A stretch of 64,000 bases of DNA from Sabellastarte sp. h YS-2021 (GCA_964017235.1 OZ024928.1:154838881-154902880); one strand, 5' to 3'. Shown: positions 23,301 through 38,300, counted from the stretch's first letter. Numbers and translations: made by a program. The notes: a model not told the origin generated them from the sequence alone.

Positions 23301-26300
23301 TATATCAGTACAGACAACAGGTCTGGTTATTACTGATATATTGCAGTTTCTGTCTTATACCAACTATATTCTTCAGATAAATATGAATATAGTGTGGTTT
23401 AGTTCAGAAGGTTTTGTCATACAGTTTGGTACTGTAGGCAAGCAGACCATGGGTTAAGTACAGTCTATCTTTTTTCTGACAAATGTAGAGAATCAAATTT
23501 TATTTAAATAATTTAATGTTGAAAAGGAGAAATAGGAACATTTTAGTTTAAAGCAGTTGATAAATTTGAATCTTTATAGAATAGAAGAACAGGTGAAGGT
23601 CAGTACAAGTTTGTGACCTATAAGTGTCTGATAGGAAAATGTAATCTTTATGTTTCATGTTTGTAAAATGTTAGTGAATAAGTTTGTAAATTAATTATTG
23701 CTTGTAGTTCTCGGTTTTATTGGAGCATTTGATCCAAAAATTGAATTTAAAAAAAATGTTGCATTTAATTTAGATATGCATGAAGGAATTCCAGAACTGA
23801 GCACAGAGATAAGAAAAACTCCAGAAGTGTTGCTGAATATTATGGCATTGGCCATGCACCAGGTTGTTTGCAAGTCCTATGTAACTGTAACATTACAATC
23901 ACAGTTTTAAATGCCATTTTCTAGGTATTATAGTATCAAGCGCAATTTATCTTGTAGATTTTAGCAATTTTAAGGGAGGGAAATAATGAAAGGAAATTAA
24001 TGGTATTCCAGGAATGAATCCTACTTTTGTGTACAGATTATTAATTAAACAGTTTGACTGCAAAAAGTGTCGCCTTATTCGTATTAATGTAGGTGGAGAT
24101 TTTCTTGAGTTTAGAGTGTAATGGTTGCTTCTGATCATTTGTGTATAATATCACTCAGTTTTGATGTTTTATTTGGTGCATGAAACAGTTTAGACTGCTA
24201 ACCAGAAAACTTTTCAGTAACCAAAGCTTCTGAAAGTTTACAGTGAGCGAGTTTCTGCTCAAGATATCACTATTGATAATATTATTCGTGCTTTGAATGT
24301 TTTCAGATTCTGACCAAAGAACTGGATGAGGAACATACTGATTTTAACTTGTTGCCCAAAATTCACTGCCGAATCTCCAAGTTTGAACCAGTTACAGTTC
24401 TCAAAAACCTCAAGGCTAACTATTATGGTGAGATAGATCTATACTAGATGCACTAAATTCTGTGCATGTAAAAGTTTGGTATAAGTGTAACCAGCTTTGA
24501 AGTCTGTATAAGATATAGCTGCATTTTAGTCTGTGAAGAGTAGAAATTAGCCATACGTAGAACCATATCCTGTGTATATTGGCAGTTCTAGTTGTGTACA
24601 AAGTCTACAAAGTTGAATTTCTTTGATTCTTGAGATTTCTGTTATTTGTATAAAAAGCCCATGTTCAGTTTATTGTCTGCAGTTCTGTGCTTAAGCTTTG
24701 AAGTTTTGGTTTTAAGAAGGCCCTGTTCAGGGAGGGTTGTATGTATTAATTATACACTGTTACACACTTGTTGTTTTAGATTGTTTTGTATTACAGGAAA
24801 ATTTGTGTCCATTAAAGGCACAGTAGTAAGAGTCAGCAACATCAAACCCCTCTGTACTAAACTGGCCTTTGAGTGTAACTCCTGTTTTACTTTACAAGTA
24901 AGTGTCATTTTCATGATGTAGTACATAAAAGGTTTCATATACATGATGTAGTACAAGCAAGTCTCATAATACATCATTTAAGTCTCATAGGTTTATACAT
25001 GTTTTAGTACAAGTAAGTCTCATGTACATGACATAGTATGAGTAAGTCCTCTATATATCTTATATCAGTAAGTCTCATGATACATTATGTAGTGCAAGTA
25101 AGTCTTATGCACCTCATGCAGTACAAGTAAGGATCCTTATACATTATACAGAACAAGTAAGTCTCCTAGTACAATATGTTGTATAACTGACTCTCCAAAA
25201 CATCATTTTGTACTAAATATTTTTTGCCAAAGATATACTACACAGTAACTGATATCTAGTTGTATCCACCGGAGGCATCCGGTGGTTACTTTGATTTAGT
25301 GTTTGCTACGCCGCCGCTGCGCGAAGGGAGATTTTCAGTGTTAACGCTCTCAGAGGAAAATTACACTACCTAGGTTCACCAAACTTGCAGGAAATCTTCT
25401 TTGGGAGGTAAGCTTCTCTGGGATTGAAACTAGCCTCATTATTAAAACAAGATGGCCACTGCAGGCATTTCTTTGAAAATGATCTACCTTTTACTACTGG
25501 CTGGTTCTCTTTAAGAAGAAGGTTGAATCTCTTCATAGGTGATATGTATAACGGATATACATGTCTTCTACAACCATGCAGACATTCATTCGAAGCTCCT
25601 CTTTCAAGGTCATGCAAAGAATGCCAAAGTACCCCATGTAGCGGACTTTAAAAGCACCTATATCTGCCTTATTATTGGTTGTCAATGTTTGGCATGTGAA
25701 ACCAACCTGGGAATCTTATGATGTGGTCAGATTTGACCCCTCCTTCAAGGTCAAAAGAGGACAGCCAAACTTAAAAGTGCTTATAACTCGCTTATTATTG
25801 GTCCTAGAGGTTTGCAATGTGAAGCCAAGTTATAGGAAATCATGGGCTGGGATTCTTCTAATGTGTTCAGATTTGACCTTGGGATCCTCCTTCAAGGTCA
25901 AACGAGGATAGCAAATCTTAAACATGCTTATAACTCGATAATTATTAGTCTTTGCGGCTTGCAATGTGAAATCAACTTATAGGAAATCATGGGTTAGGAT
26001 TCTTCTGATGTGGTCAGATTTAGCCTTGGGCCCCTCCTTCAAGGTCAAATGATGGTTCACTGGCTTTGCTGAGTTGTCTTTCCGGTGGCTACAAATTTGC
26101 ATTGGTTCTCCGAAGTGCTAGGTCTAGTTATTTAAATTATTTTACAATATAAAGCCAACATTTTAGACAGGTCATGGGACATAGTATCCCACTGTATTGG
26201 CCTACTTGTCATCCTTTTGGCATATGATCACCAGGCTGGCTATAGTTATGGATATGAATGAAGCTGTCATTGGTTATGGATATGAATGAAGCTCATAACA

Positions 26301-29300
26301 AGAAGTTAAATTATTGATAATTTTACCCCACGGCCTTTAAAGGCTCTTCGGATATTGTCTCAATTTTGCCCTGTCTGTATAATGGGGAGACAACATATTT
26401 TTAACAAAAGGATAAATCTGTTGGCTTCAGCATTTGCATTTTGTTGAATTTTTCTTCTGTTGTAGGTGATGACATTACCCGATGGGAAGTTTATACAGCC
26501 AACCAGTGTAAGTACCAGTGTCAATTGAATTTATAATAGGAAAACGTCCCGAATGACATATACAGAAAAAATATATCACGAATGAAGATAACAATATTAT
26601 ATGAGTGCGCAGCACGAGTATTATATTGTTAATCTTCATGAGTGATATATTTTTTCTGTATATGTCTGATGAGGGATGTTTTACTTTTATTATCCACCAT
26701 TTTGTGCGATTTATGGGTCAAATAATATGAATATTTAATGAGAAAACGTGAAACAGACTGTCAAAAAGAATGAGCAACACTGAATATAAAACTTCAATCT
26801 TTACCTTGCAATATCTCAGTCATTTCTGCATGGATATTTATGCAACATACATGAGCAGAAGCGCTAGAATAACACCTTTCTAATGATATATTATACATAT
26901 TTTTAAGTTACATACTTTCCGAGATATTGTTGAAAAACCGGAAGTTAATCACACTCAATATCCATAGTACCGGGGCGCCGGTGTATACAAAAAAAATACA
27001 TCCCGGTCTGTATTTCCCCGTATTTAGGGCAAATACGTCGCGTGGTGGATAATAAATTATAATGCACAGGCCTAATTAGTAGAGATGGCACAGTAGCACA
27101 TTTCCCATATCAGTATCCCACCAATGCATAACTTTTTGATTCTGGAATACAACAAGGTGTTTTTTATTGTTGTTTAAATTGAATGGTCTGGGTAACAGGA
27201 AGCGAAAATAATAAAAATAAAACATGCTCATCAAAATTATTATAAAATCTTGAAGTGTGTAAAAAATGTGAGATAAAGTGTCAGAAGATATTCAGATTTA
27301 TTATTATTCTGTGTTCTATATAATAATGTTTTCCCACCCTTAATATATATGCTGAAATTCTTATTCTCATTATTCTGTTAGAAAATAAGAGTTTTCTAAG
27401 GTAAACATCTAAGAAGAAGAAAAATTCCTTCAAAATAAGATTTTTTCAAAACTGAAAATATAGCTTTTCAACAAATTAAGCCTCATATTGATGATCAACA
27501 AATTAAATACTAATACTACCACAGCTGATGAATCCAATTTTTCATAATTTTCTTTAGAATTTACAAAAAAAAATATTTTGAATTAAAGAATTGGTTTTTG
27601 TAGACATTTCTTTTATTGTAAGAAAAATTTAAAGAATAAGAATGTTTGTGAATTGGGGTATTGTTTTCACCCATGGTGTCCGGATGGGCAGGCGGGCGGG
27701 CGGCAGGAAAAAGTTTGTCCGGGCTGTATCTCAGAAACCGTAAGGTGTAGGAAGATGATACTTGGTAGGGACATTGGTTAGGAGGTGCAGGTGTGCAATG
27801 TCATGGTCTGACCTTGATTTGACCTTGCCGTAGTGACCTTGACCTATAAATTTTTGTCCGGGCTATATCTCGGATACTGTAAGGTGTAGGAAGTTGATAC
27901 TTGGTAGGGACATTGGTTAGGGGGTGTAGGTGTGCGCTGGCGTGACCTTGAATTGACCTTGCCGTAATGACCTTGACCTATAAAATCTTATCCAGGCTAT
28001 ATCTCGGAAGCTGTAAGATGTAGGAAGTTGATACTTGGTAGGGACATTGGTTAGGGGGTGTAGGTGTGCAACGTCATGGTCTGACCTTGAATTGACCTTG
28101 CTGTAATGACCTTGACCTATAAAATCTTGTCCAGGCTATATCTCGGAAACTGGAAGACGTAGGAAGTTGATACTTGGTAGGGACATTGGTTAGGGGGTGT
28201 AGGTGTGTAACGTCCTGGTGTGACCTTGATTTGACCTTGCCGTAGTGACCTTGACCTATAAAATCTTGTCCGGGCTATATCTCGGAAACCGTAAGGTGTA
28301 GGAAGTTGATACTTAGTAGGGATATTGGTTAGAGGGTGTAGGTGTGCAATGTCATGGTCTGACCTTGATTTGACCTTGCCGTAGTGACCTTGACCTATAA
28401 ATTTTTGTCCGGGCTATATCTCGGATACTGTAAGGTGTAGGAAGTTGATACTTGGTAGGGACATTGGTTAGGGGGTGTAGGTGTGCAACGTCCTGGCGTG
28501 ACCTTGAATTGACCTTGCCGTAATGACCTTGACCTATAAAATCTTGTCCAGGCTATATCTCGGAAGCTGTAAGATGTAGGAAGTTGATACTTGGTAGGGA
28601 CATTGGTTAGGGGGTGTAGGTGTGCAACGTCATGGTCTGACCTTGAATTGACCTTGCTGTAATGACCTTGACCTATAAAATCTTGTCCAGGCTATATCTC
28701 GGAAACTGGAAGACGTAGGAAGTTGATACTTGGTAGGGACATTGGTTAGGGGGTGTAGGTGTGCAACGTCCTGGCATGACCTTGATTTGACCTTTGACCT
28801 TGCCGTAGTGACCTTGACCTATAAAATCTTGTCCGGGCTATATCTCGGAAACCGTAAGGTGTAGGAAGTTGATACTTGGTAGGGATATTGGTTAAAGGGT
28901 GTAGGTGTGCAATGTCATGGTCTGACCTTGATTTGACCTTGCCGTAGTGACCTTGACCTAGGGGTGCGACCGAGCAGTCGACACTCGACGAGCGAGGGCA
29001 ATTTCACGAAAATTCGATCCCAATTCTCAAGGTCGAATACTCGTGTATATATAACAACCTACAGAACCGGTAACATTTTTTAGTTAATAAAACATAAATA
29101 CCACACCTTACTTACATTAAATCGCATAATCCACCATTTTGAACATAATGTCATTGATATTATGTGCTGACAATAACTAATTCAAGCGATTCAAAGCTTT
29201 TACCTTTATATTTTTTTTGTTTACGGGAGCCGCCATATTGGATGTCGTTTCCTGTTGAGGTGGATACTAAACCTCGCGAGTGCTCGATGTCGAGTCGAGT

Positions 29301-32300
29301 TTTTATCTGCGAGTAATCGACCCGAATTATTTGTACTCGTCCCACCCCTACCTTGACCTATAATGTCTTGTCTGGGCTATATCTCAGAAACTGTAAGGCG
29401 TAGGAAGTTGATACTTGTTAGGGACATTGGTTAGGGGGTGTAGGTGTGCAATGTCATGGCGTGACCTTGATTTGACCTTTGACCTTGCCGTAGTGACCTT
29501 GACCTATAAAATCTTGTCCGGAGTATATCTTGTAAACCGTAAGGTGTAGGAAGTTGATACTGAGTAGGGACATTGGTCAAGGGTTATATGTGTGCAACGT
29601 CATGGTCTGACCTGGATTTGACCTTTGATCTTGCGTATCTGATGCTATTTTATGTGTTTCTACGAGGATATCTGATACTATTTATCTCTCTTATATCTCT
29701 CATATCTTTTTTACTTGAATCTTGGTTGTTGCACCTTTGGGTGTCTTTTGGTGTAGATTAAGCACTGTTAAAGTCATATTAGAAGTCATTAACTGTTTTA
29801 CATTTGCAACTTCCCATTGTAACAGATGGTATTGCATCAAGTGAGCCACAGGTTTTGGACCAATTCCACATAAAAGCATGTATTGCTACATCTGTATGTA
29901 TGGGTAATATTCAAAACATCCAAACCATAATTCAACCATACAAATGAAAATCAAAATGGGAGAAGTCTTAAAGCTTCATAATTTTTAGTTTACTGAATTG
30001 TCTTGTTTTAATACTTATTCTTTACATGCAATTTCTTTCTCTTATTTCTCTACTTAAACATTATTTGGACACTGACACTGCTCTGAAAGTATCCCAATCT
30101 GTGTACTGTTTCACTACTTCTACATATCATGGTGTTAAAAACTATTTTCCCAGGCTGTGGGGTACTGGCATCCCTGATGCTATTTTTAAATCTGTAAAAA
30201 TGGCCTGTTTAGATGAGGGGGTCAATTCTTGTATTTATGGAATTGATAGTCAGCTTTCATATATTGGAGGAAATAAGATGTTTGAAAAAGTTGAAAATAT
30301 TTTTTGTTTCAGTGTAGTGGTGCTGAATGTCGCAGCAAAACTTTCACTCCAAAACGGAGTCACAGTAAGACCGTCACCATTGATTGGCAGACCATCAGGT
30401 AATGGTGTCATTGTCAAGTGTGAGGTCATATTTGCACTCCTTAATTATATTCATTGTGGCTATAATTTCTAAATCTTGATCTGATGAATGCTGAAATCTA
30501 CTCTGTTTTAGGCAGCTATTCTACCCATGGAATATGTAGATAAGTTGAACTTTCACAAAATGGGCCTGTTTATTAGAAATCTTTATTGATATCTTGTCGG
30601 TGAGTTTCAAATATCTTCATTACCAGTTGATTTTCAAAATAGCACTCACTAAACATTTTTTGTATAAATACTTAATCAATGCTAATAGAACACAAATTGC
30701 TTTGAATAATGTTACATTTCTTGCAATGTCTGCCTATATATCCACTTTTGACAGAGTTCAAGAGATCATCAATGATGACCATCGTGAATCAGGGAGGATC
30801 CCCCGCACTGTGGATTGTGAGCTGATGCATGACCTCGGTATGTCATTAATAAAAATGAGAAAAAAATGACAAAAAAAATCAACCTGTTTATCTATTACCA
30901 TTTAGAATTATGAATGATGCCTGTCTGATATCTTTCCGATATAAAATACTTCATAGAGTATTTTCTTGTAACTACAATCTCTTTACTTGGAATATAAAAA
31001 AATCCCCTCTCTGTGATATCTGTCAAAAAAACAGATAATCTTGAACATTATTTCTACTTTTGTAGTGATTCTAAAACTTTTTGGGCTCATGTTAACAAGT
31101 GGCTGAGCCAGTTGTTATCCAGCAAATTTAATTTCACTGTTCTAGAAATTCTATACTGGTTTCCAATTAACTTTGTGTTGTTGACAGGGAAAAACTTTAT
31201 TTATAAATGTAAAAAGAATAACAAAGAACTGTTTTTAAACAATTTCTTGCAGAATTTGACTTGGAATCTGAAGTTAGAGGAGGGAATCTTTATCAAACAA
31301 GGGAAATTGTCAACTTTTAATGAAAGATACAAAATCTTGTTTGATTCTCTGAAATAGCTTAACAATTTTATAAATGTCTACATGTGAATGTGCATCTTCC
31401 TGCTTTATCTTTATCTTGAGTTTTTCTCTTTCTGCACTTTTCTGTTTTCCTTTTAGACTTTTGAACCTTGAAAGTAAATATTATTGATACATTATATTAG
31501 TCTATTAATTTTTAAAGTTTGTGTTATTGTAAACGTATGGAACATTGTTTTGTGGCAATAAAAAAATGACAATTTTGCAATAGTTAGTGAAATTCAGTGA
31601 TGAGGACAGCCCAAGATACTTGTATAAAGTATAGGAAATTCTAATCTCAGTTTGTGATATCATGACAATGTCATACTGGTCAAGGTCTGATGCATAATTT
31701 GGATTCTCTCTTTGGATTAATTGGGAATTGCATATTTTGTTCTCTCTTTAGGGAGCAAACTACAGTAGACTCCTACTTATCAGAACTGTGCAGTATTAGT
31801 GCAGTAACGATGCTGCTCGACTTGGTCATAGTCAGTCGTGAGTTTTGAAATTACGACGCGTCAGTTCCTATATTATAAAGATAGATTTTTCATCAAAACT
31901 TTTAAAACACACCAAAATATTACCTACTTAAAACAAATCATATGATAATTAGTGTTTTTAAAGAAAACAATCACATTTTTAAGTTGTCACAGCTTTCAAG
32001 TGGAAACAACAATGGCTGCTTCCCTCAATTTTTTAACCGCAAATATAAATTCTCACGAGATTCAGTATTTTATCAGATAGGGTCAAAGATCAAACTACAA
32101 AAATTTGTTTTTTATTTAAAACCGGCTAATTAATGAAATTTATTTCTTCTGAAGTCCTTTGCCAACACTAATGCGACTTTCGTCGGTTCACCGTCGTCTA
32201 TTAGTTCCGACGTGTCGACTCCAGTATTTCTTGATGACTTACAGCACTAGTGATTATCCAAAAATCTGGTTATATCTAAAAATCCCTTCCATACATTTAC

Positions 32301-35300
32301 ACCAGTGCCTTGATGTTTGACATATTTTATTTAAATCCGTAATCCTTTCTACTTAGACATGACTTTTGCTCAGTGTAAAGTAAAAATGTGATTTCTTTCA
32401 CAAACTATAAATATTTTTTGTTGTATCAACCATTAGAAAGCCTAAAATGATGACGTTTTCAATAACCGGTTCCCAAATATTCCTTGTGGATTTCGTTATT
32501 TATACCAGAATTGAATGAAAAACCTCTTACCGGTTTATCGTTCACACCACTATCATTTGTGTTTCCCAACAGCTTTGGATAGGCAAAAGTCTGCTTCAAA
32601 ACTTAGATATAAATCTTGATAGTCAAAGTATTAGTGTACTCTATGGACTTGAATTTATTGAAATTCATTTATAATAGTCTTGAATATGGTAAACCGGTAA
32701 CCTATTTGTTAACCGAAAGACACTGATCTGGCTACCTTCTGTTTTAACATAATCAAAACCGATTTCCTCACATATTCACTGTTTTAACACGAGTTTACCA
32801 AAATATTCAACCACAAAAAATAAATTTCATTGTATTTAGTTGTATTCAGTCAATATAGCAAACATTTTGTCCTAAAAAATCTTCTAAAAGCGTGCTATGG
32901 TTCATATTTATATGGGAGTATAGCTAATGTACGCATTTGAAAACTTATGTCATGGCATTTACTAAATCAATAAATGTTTTTCATCGAATTTCCTCTTTTG
33001 GTAACTGGTTCTAAAATATTGAACATTTCAAACCAATGTTCTTATTCAGTGGACTGCTGTGTGCCAGGTGACCAAGTGATTGTATCTGGTGTGGTCAAGG
33101 TACAGAGTACTCAGGAGGGGGGTGGACGCCAGAAAGACAAGTGCATGTTCCTGCTGTATATTGAAGCCAACTATGTGCACAACACTAAAGGTAGCAAGTC
33201 ACAGGGTCAGGTGGCCACTGGCGTTACCATGGAGTTCACCATGAAGGATCTCTATGCCATAGAGGAAATCCAAGCTGAAGAGAACTTGTTCCGCTTATTG
33301 GTGCAGTCGTTATGTCCATCCATTTATGGTCATGAGATGGTCAAAGCTGGCTTGCTGCTGGGGTTACTAGGGGGAACACATAAGTTTATAAATGATAAAA
33401 ACCGCATTCCTGTTCGTGGGGATCCTCATATCCTGGTCGTGGGAGATCCAGGTCTAGGGAAGAGCCAGATGCTGCAAGCTGTGGCGAATATTGCACCCCG
33501 TAGTGTTTATGTCTGTGGGAACACTACAACGACCTCTGGCTTGACTGTGACTTTGACCCGGGAAGGAGGTGGCAGTGGAGATTATGCCCTGGAGGCAGGG
33601 GCCTTAGTGCTAGCAGACCAGGGATGCTGCTGTATTGATGAGTTTGACAAAATGGGTACTCAGCATCAGGCTTTACTGGAAGCCATGGAGCAACAGAGCA
33701 TCAGCATTGCTAAAGCAGGTAGGGATGTAAGGTGGCATTAAAAAAATTCCCCTGTCATCTAGGTTTGTCAAAGTTATATTAAATCGCAGAAATTATTATT
33801 ACCTCCGCCAAGGAGGTTATGTTTTTGTCTGTGTTTGTCTGTCCGTCTGTTTGTTTGAAATTATTATTACCTCTGCCAAGGAGGTTATGTTTTTGTCTGG
33901 GTTTGTCTGTCCGTCTGTTTGTTTGTGAACAAGATAACTCAAAATCTTATAGACGGATTTTGATAAAATTTTCAGGATATGTCCGAAATGGTAAAAGGTA
34001 AAAGTGATTAAATTTCGAGTGATCCGGATCATCTGGATCTTCTGGATCCATGAAATGTAATTTATAAAGACAGGTAACCCCAAAAGTTAAGAACAGATTT
34101 TGATGCAGTTTTCAGGATATGTCCTAAATGGGACAAGGAACAAGTGATTAGATTTTTGGGAGTGATCTGGATCGCTCTCTGGACCCATGAAAAATACATT
34201 GGGAGTCATCCGGATCACTATCAGCAAAAATATGAAATAGAGGGGGGAAAAAGCAATATCAGTGCTAATGTTAGGTTTTGAAAGTTCAGGAATTGAGCTC
34301 CCGTGGCGGATGTCTGTACTCTCCGAGTGCTCATGTTATTATTATTTTTTTTTGATTGTTTAGGATTAAAATACATAAATATCAACCAACAAAATATGTT
34401 AAGTATTATGTTTTTGGTATGTAACTATTTCCATGTAGGCATCATAGAAACAGGTACAAGGAACTTCACAGGAACTTACTTCACACTGACGGCACTCTGG
34501 TCTTAAAGTTACGGTAAAGTATAGGGGGGGGGGGGGGGGGGAACTGTGTCTGCATAAACAAGGAATGTCGTAAATATCAGTAGAAAATCAGGATTAGCAT
34601 TACTAAAGCAATGGCACAAAGCTCTGTGCATTGTCTCAAAGTCATGGGAAAATGTATGCCATTAGCACTATGAAAAAAGGTAAAAGTAGATTTGTCTTTA
34701 GAGAGAAAAATTTGTTAAAAATGTAATGGGAATGTAATGAAAAGACCCGTCATCAGCTTATGCTGTATTACAGCATGTAAGGAATTAATTTAAAAGCTGA
34801 AGGCATTGCCATTATTAAAGCAGGTAGGAAGTCTGTATGTTAATGGGTAAATCGTTTATCGATGTTGCCGATATTTATTGTTTTGGAACTGGACTGCCGA
34901 TATCGAGATCTAAAGACATATTTCAATATCGGCATTTTAAGTAAAACTGTAAACTTACGCTGTTAATATTTGATATAAAGCCCAAATCTGAAGAAATTGT
35001 ACACTTTTATCTCACATTTTTAAAGTTTTCAATGAGTTTTTGATGAAAACTGCAATGTGTTGTTTTGATAAATTTCACTTCCTGTAAGCAGTTCGGGATA
35101 CGCTAAAATAAAACGTTTTTGTTTTCCCAAATTCGGACTATATGGTAGACAATATAACCCCCCGATATCGCCCGATATTGAAATATTTTTACATTCAATA
35201 TCAATATGCACAAAGCCAAACGATTTACCCCCTACTGTATGTGCATTGAAAAAGTACATAGAAATGAAGTCTATTATGTTCACGAGTTGAAAAAATGAAA

Positions 35301-38300
35301 CTTTATTCAGATAGACAGTATAGTACTTTAGTGTTGGCCAAGAAATAATTAACTTCAAAGAATAAAGTTTCCCCTTGTTGAAATTAGGAATTTGTCGATT
35401 GCTTTAGTGTCATGTTGTTGACACCATTTTACTTAAAGATAATGACTACATCTCGTTTTTCAGCAGAAATAATGGTGACATAGCAGGTTTATCATAATTT
35501 TTGTCGAGTAGAACTTGTATGTTTTGTTTTCTTTGACTGCACTTCCTGTTGGCAGCCCTATTCATGTTGAACAGCAGTAGAACACATCTTCTTTGAAATC
35601 CCTGATTTAATAGTGTTTTTTCATCGACAGTGCACTGATAAGAAACTTCTAGACTAGTCTAGACTAGAAGGGCCTATAGGCGAAAAAAAGTATTTTTATT
35701 GCGTTAATACATCCTATCCAATGGACAATTGCTTTACCGGTCGGCGCGACCAGTCCCGCCAAACGTCAGAAAAAGACGTCCTGTATATACTACCGGCAGG
35801 ACCAGTCACAGAGTGTGCATTTGCCAGGTGGCGCATCGTACTTCATTTCCTGTTTACCTCTTGACGTCATAGCATCTTTTTCGTTTGGCGCGAAAGAGTG
35901 TGCAGAAGAATTTCTTCAGAGATATGTTTTTGAAGTTTTACAACAAACTCCTCCAAGTTTCCTGTTTTTGATTAGTACGGAGTATTTATACAACCTTACT
36001 GATCATTATGTCGTCTCCTGGACAGAAACGAGGTTCTTGCGGGCACGTTATGGCCCTTTTTCGACAACCATCAGAAATGCGCGCGTTGTCGTGACAAGGG
36101 GGTGGGAGACGACCCCTGTGTCAAGAAGTTGGATTGCCTGATCTGTAAGTCTTTTACGCCTGCGCAGATCCATCAGTTAGCAACTCCGACTTACAAGGCA
36201 AGGAAGGAACGCTCTGAGCAGAAGAAGACTGAAGGTAATGCAAGCACGACCCCCACTCTAGTGGACCTTTCAGAAGTTACACTGTTGGGACGGGTTAGCT
36301 GTGACAAGTCGCCCGCTGTTGATTCTACTCCAAAGCACAAGAAGAAGCGTTCTGATGGTTCCCCAAGGTCTAGTAAACGGAAACACAGCAGCAAACCTAC
36401 TTCAGACGACCTCAAGTCCCTTGATGACAAGTGGAGTGAGAGATTCTCACGTCTGGAAGCTATGCTGGTAAACCAATCCTTTGTTGTTCTGGTGAGACCG
36501 GTGAACTCTGCCTCTGTGGTGCCCAGAGAACACCCTTTCTTTGATCCGGGTGCTTCTACAAGTGTTATGTCTTCTGAGGGCACTGGTGACGTTGCTACGC
36601 AGTTGACGGCTACCCAACCTCCACTGGGGGTTCCCGGTACTGAGGCTGGGAGAGATGGAGTTGAGAGTGCTACCCACCCTGTTCAGGGCCCCGGTACCTC
36701 TGCAGTGTTAGCCACCCAACCTTTACTGGTTCCCGGTGCAGGGATGGCCACCCAGCCTTCACAGGCTCCTGATGCGGGTCCTGAGGTTCTGTCTGCCAGT
36801 GTTGAAACTATGCTGCATAACCTGTTGCCTCCCATTGGCCAGAACTCTGAGGTTGCTAGGGAATCTGATAGTGAGGCTGAGTTGGATGCGGAACCGGCAT
36901 CACCGGGTAGTGTTCACTGCCAGGGTGATTTACCGGACACGGCTACAGATCAGGACCTCTCTGAAGACGCCAATTACAGGGAAACTATTAGAGGGGTGAG
37001 AAGTTTCATGAACTGGCATCACATCCCGGATTATGACAACTCAGCTGCCTCTATGGATGATAATCCCTTTGCCGGTTCAAGAGTGAAGACTACCGGTAAA
37101 GTGTCAGTTAAATTGCTGGTCGATGAATGGCTCTGCAAAAAACTGGAGAAACTTAATGTAACTATTGCTGAAGGTTATCCTGCTAGAAATTCTGAAACCA
37201 GTGGACTGCTACGTGACCAGTTTGTAAAGACTCCACGCTCTTCCAAGTGGTACGATATGCAAGCAGTTAAGAAGGGAGACGGGTCTACCCAGGCTGTATC
37301 CCACTGGTCTCCGGAACCGACAAAGCTGAACAGCATGTTCTCTAGGGTCGCAAGAAGAAGTTTACCTTCTGCTCCAGCTTCCCGTACGTTCAGCCAGGAT
37401 ACCCTTAGAAGGTGGGAGAAAAAAAGGCGTTCAGGGAGCAATCCGTGATGTGTAATCACGCTGCTGGTCTATCTAGATGCCTTACTAAAGTACAGGATTC
37501 AATGGTTACCCAGCTGAAGTCTCTCCGGTCAGATTCATCAAAGGGCAAGAGTGCTGAAAGAATGCAGCAGGCTGTTGACGAGCTTGAATATCTGGTGACC
37601 TTTAACAGGTCAATTTCTCAAGCTATGCAGCGCACCATGCAGGATCTCTCAGAGGGAGTGTTCATCAGCATGGCCAACCTCACTCTGGCACGTCGGGATA
37701 GCTATCTGGAGTTTATACATGGTGGAGTTAAACCTGATACCTTATCTGCATTACGCACTTCTCCAGTACATCTGCTCTCATTATTCCCCGACAGCTTACT
37801 GGTCAAGGTAGAAGATGAGATTTCACGTAGTGAGGAGAGGCGTTCTATGGGTAACACACAGAGGCAACGCGGACGTTTTCATCCGTACGTTCCCGCAAGT
37901 ACTAGACCTTCACACCAGCCGGACCGGAAGCCCACTACACCGGCTTGGAAACAAATCAGAGACCGGCAAACTGGTCAGAAAGGTGGAGGTAAAGCCTCAA
38001 ACTTCAACCAAAAGCTGGCCAAAGGGTTTAAGAAGCATAAATGACAATTATTGTGTTTCAAATGTGGTCGGATTGAAGGACTCTGTAATTGTATCCGACA
38101 AGATGGAGGGTTTGAACACACCACCAGTGACAGATCAGAAGAACAGCAAAGTGACTTTCAATGTAGACTCTCATGTTGCAAATGCTCATATTGTCACCGG
38201 GTTGCCGCAAAGGAAAGGCGTAAATCCCACCTTCTGTCAACTGTACACAGAAATAAAATATGTGAAAAATGTTTCTTGTGTAGGTCACTTGCCTTCTGTA

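Noticed and set aside
30026-30472. 148-codon ORF
   Set aside because: It covers the 3' end of element E2 and reads MCM8 exon 9 in the wrong frame.
31763-32226. pogo/Tigger-like MITE ending CAGTAGACTCC
   Set aside because: The left end looks right and TA flanks both sides, but the right end does not form a convincing inverted repeat.
33050-33718. Assignment to MCM2-7, MCM9 or a bacterial/archaeal MCM
   Set aside because: The [11 protein letters not shown] run, GDPGLGKSQ form, zinc-finger spacing and C-terminal QLQT ending all match MCM8, and spliced exons exclude a prokaryote.
35649-35669. CTAGACTAG palindromic text next to DIRS A
   Set aside because: Short, imperfect as a whole, and not seen next to other copies.
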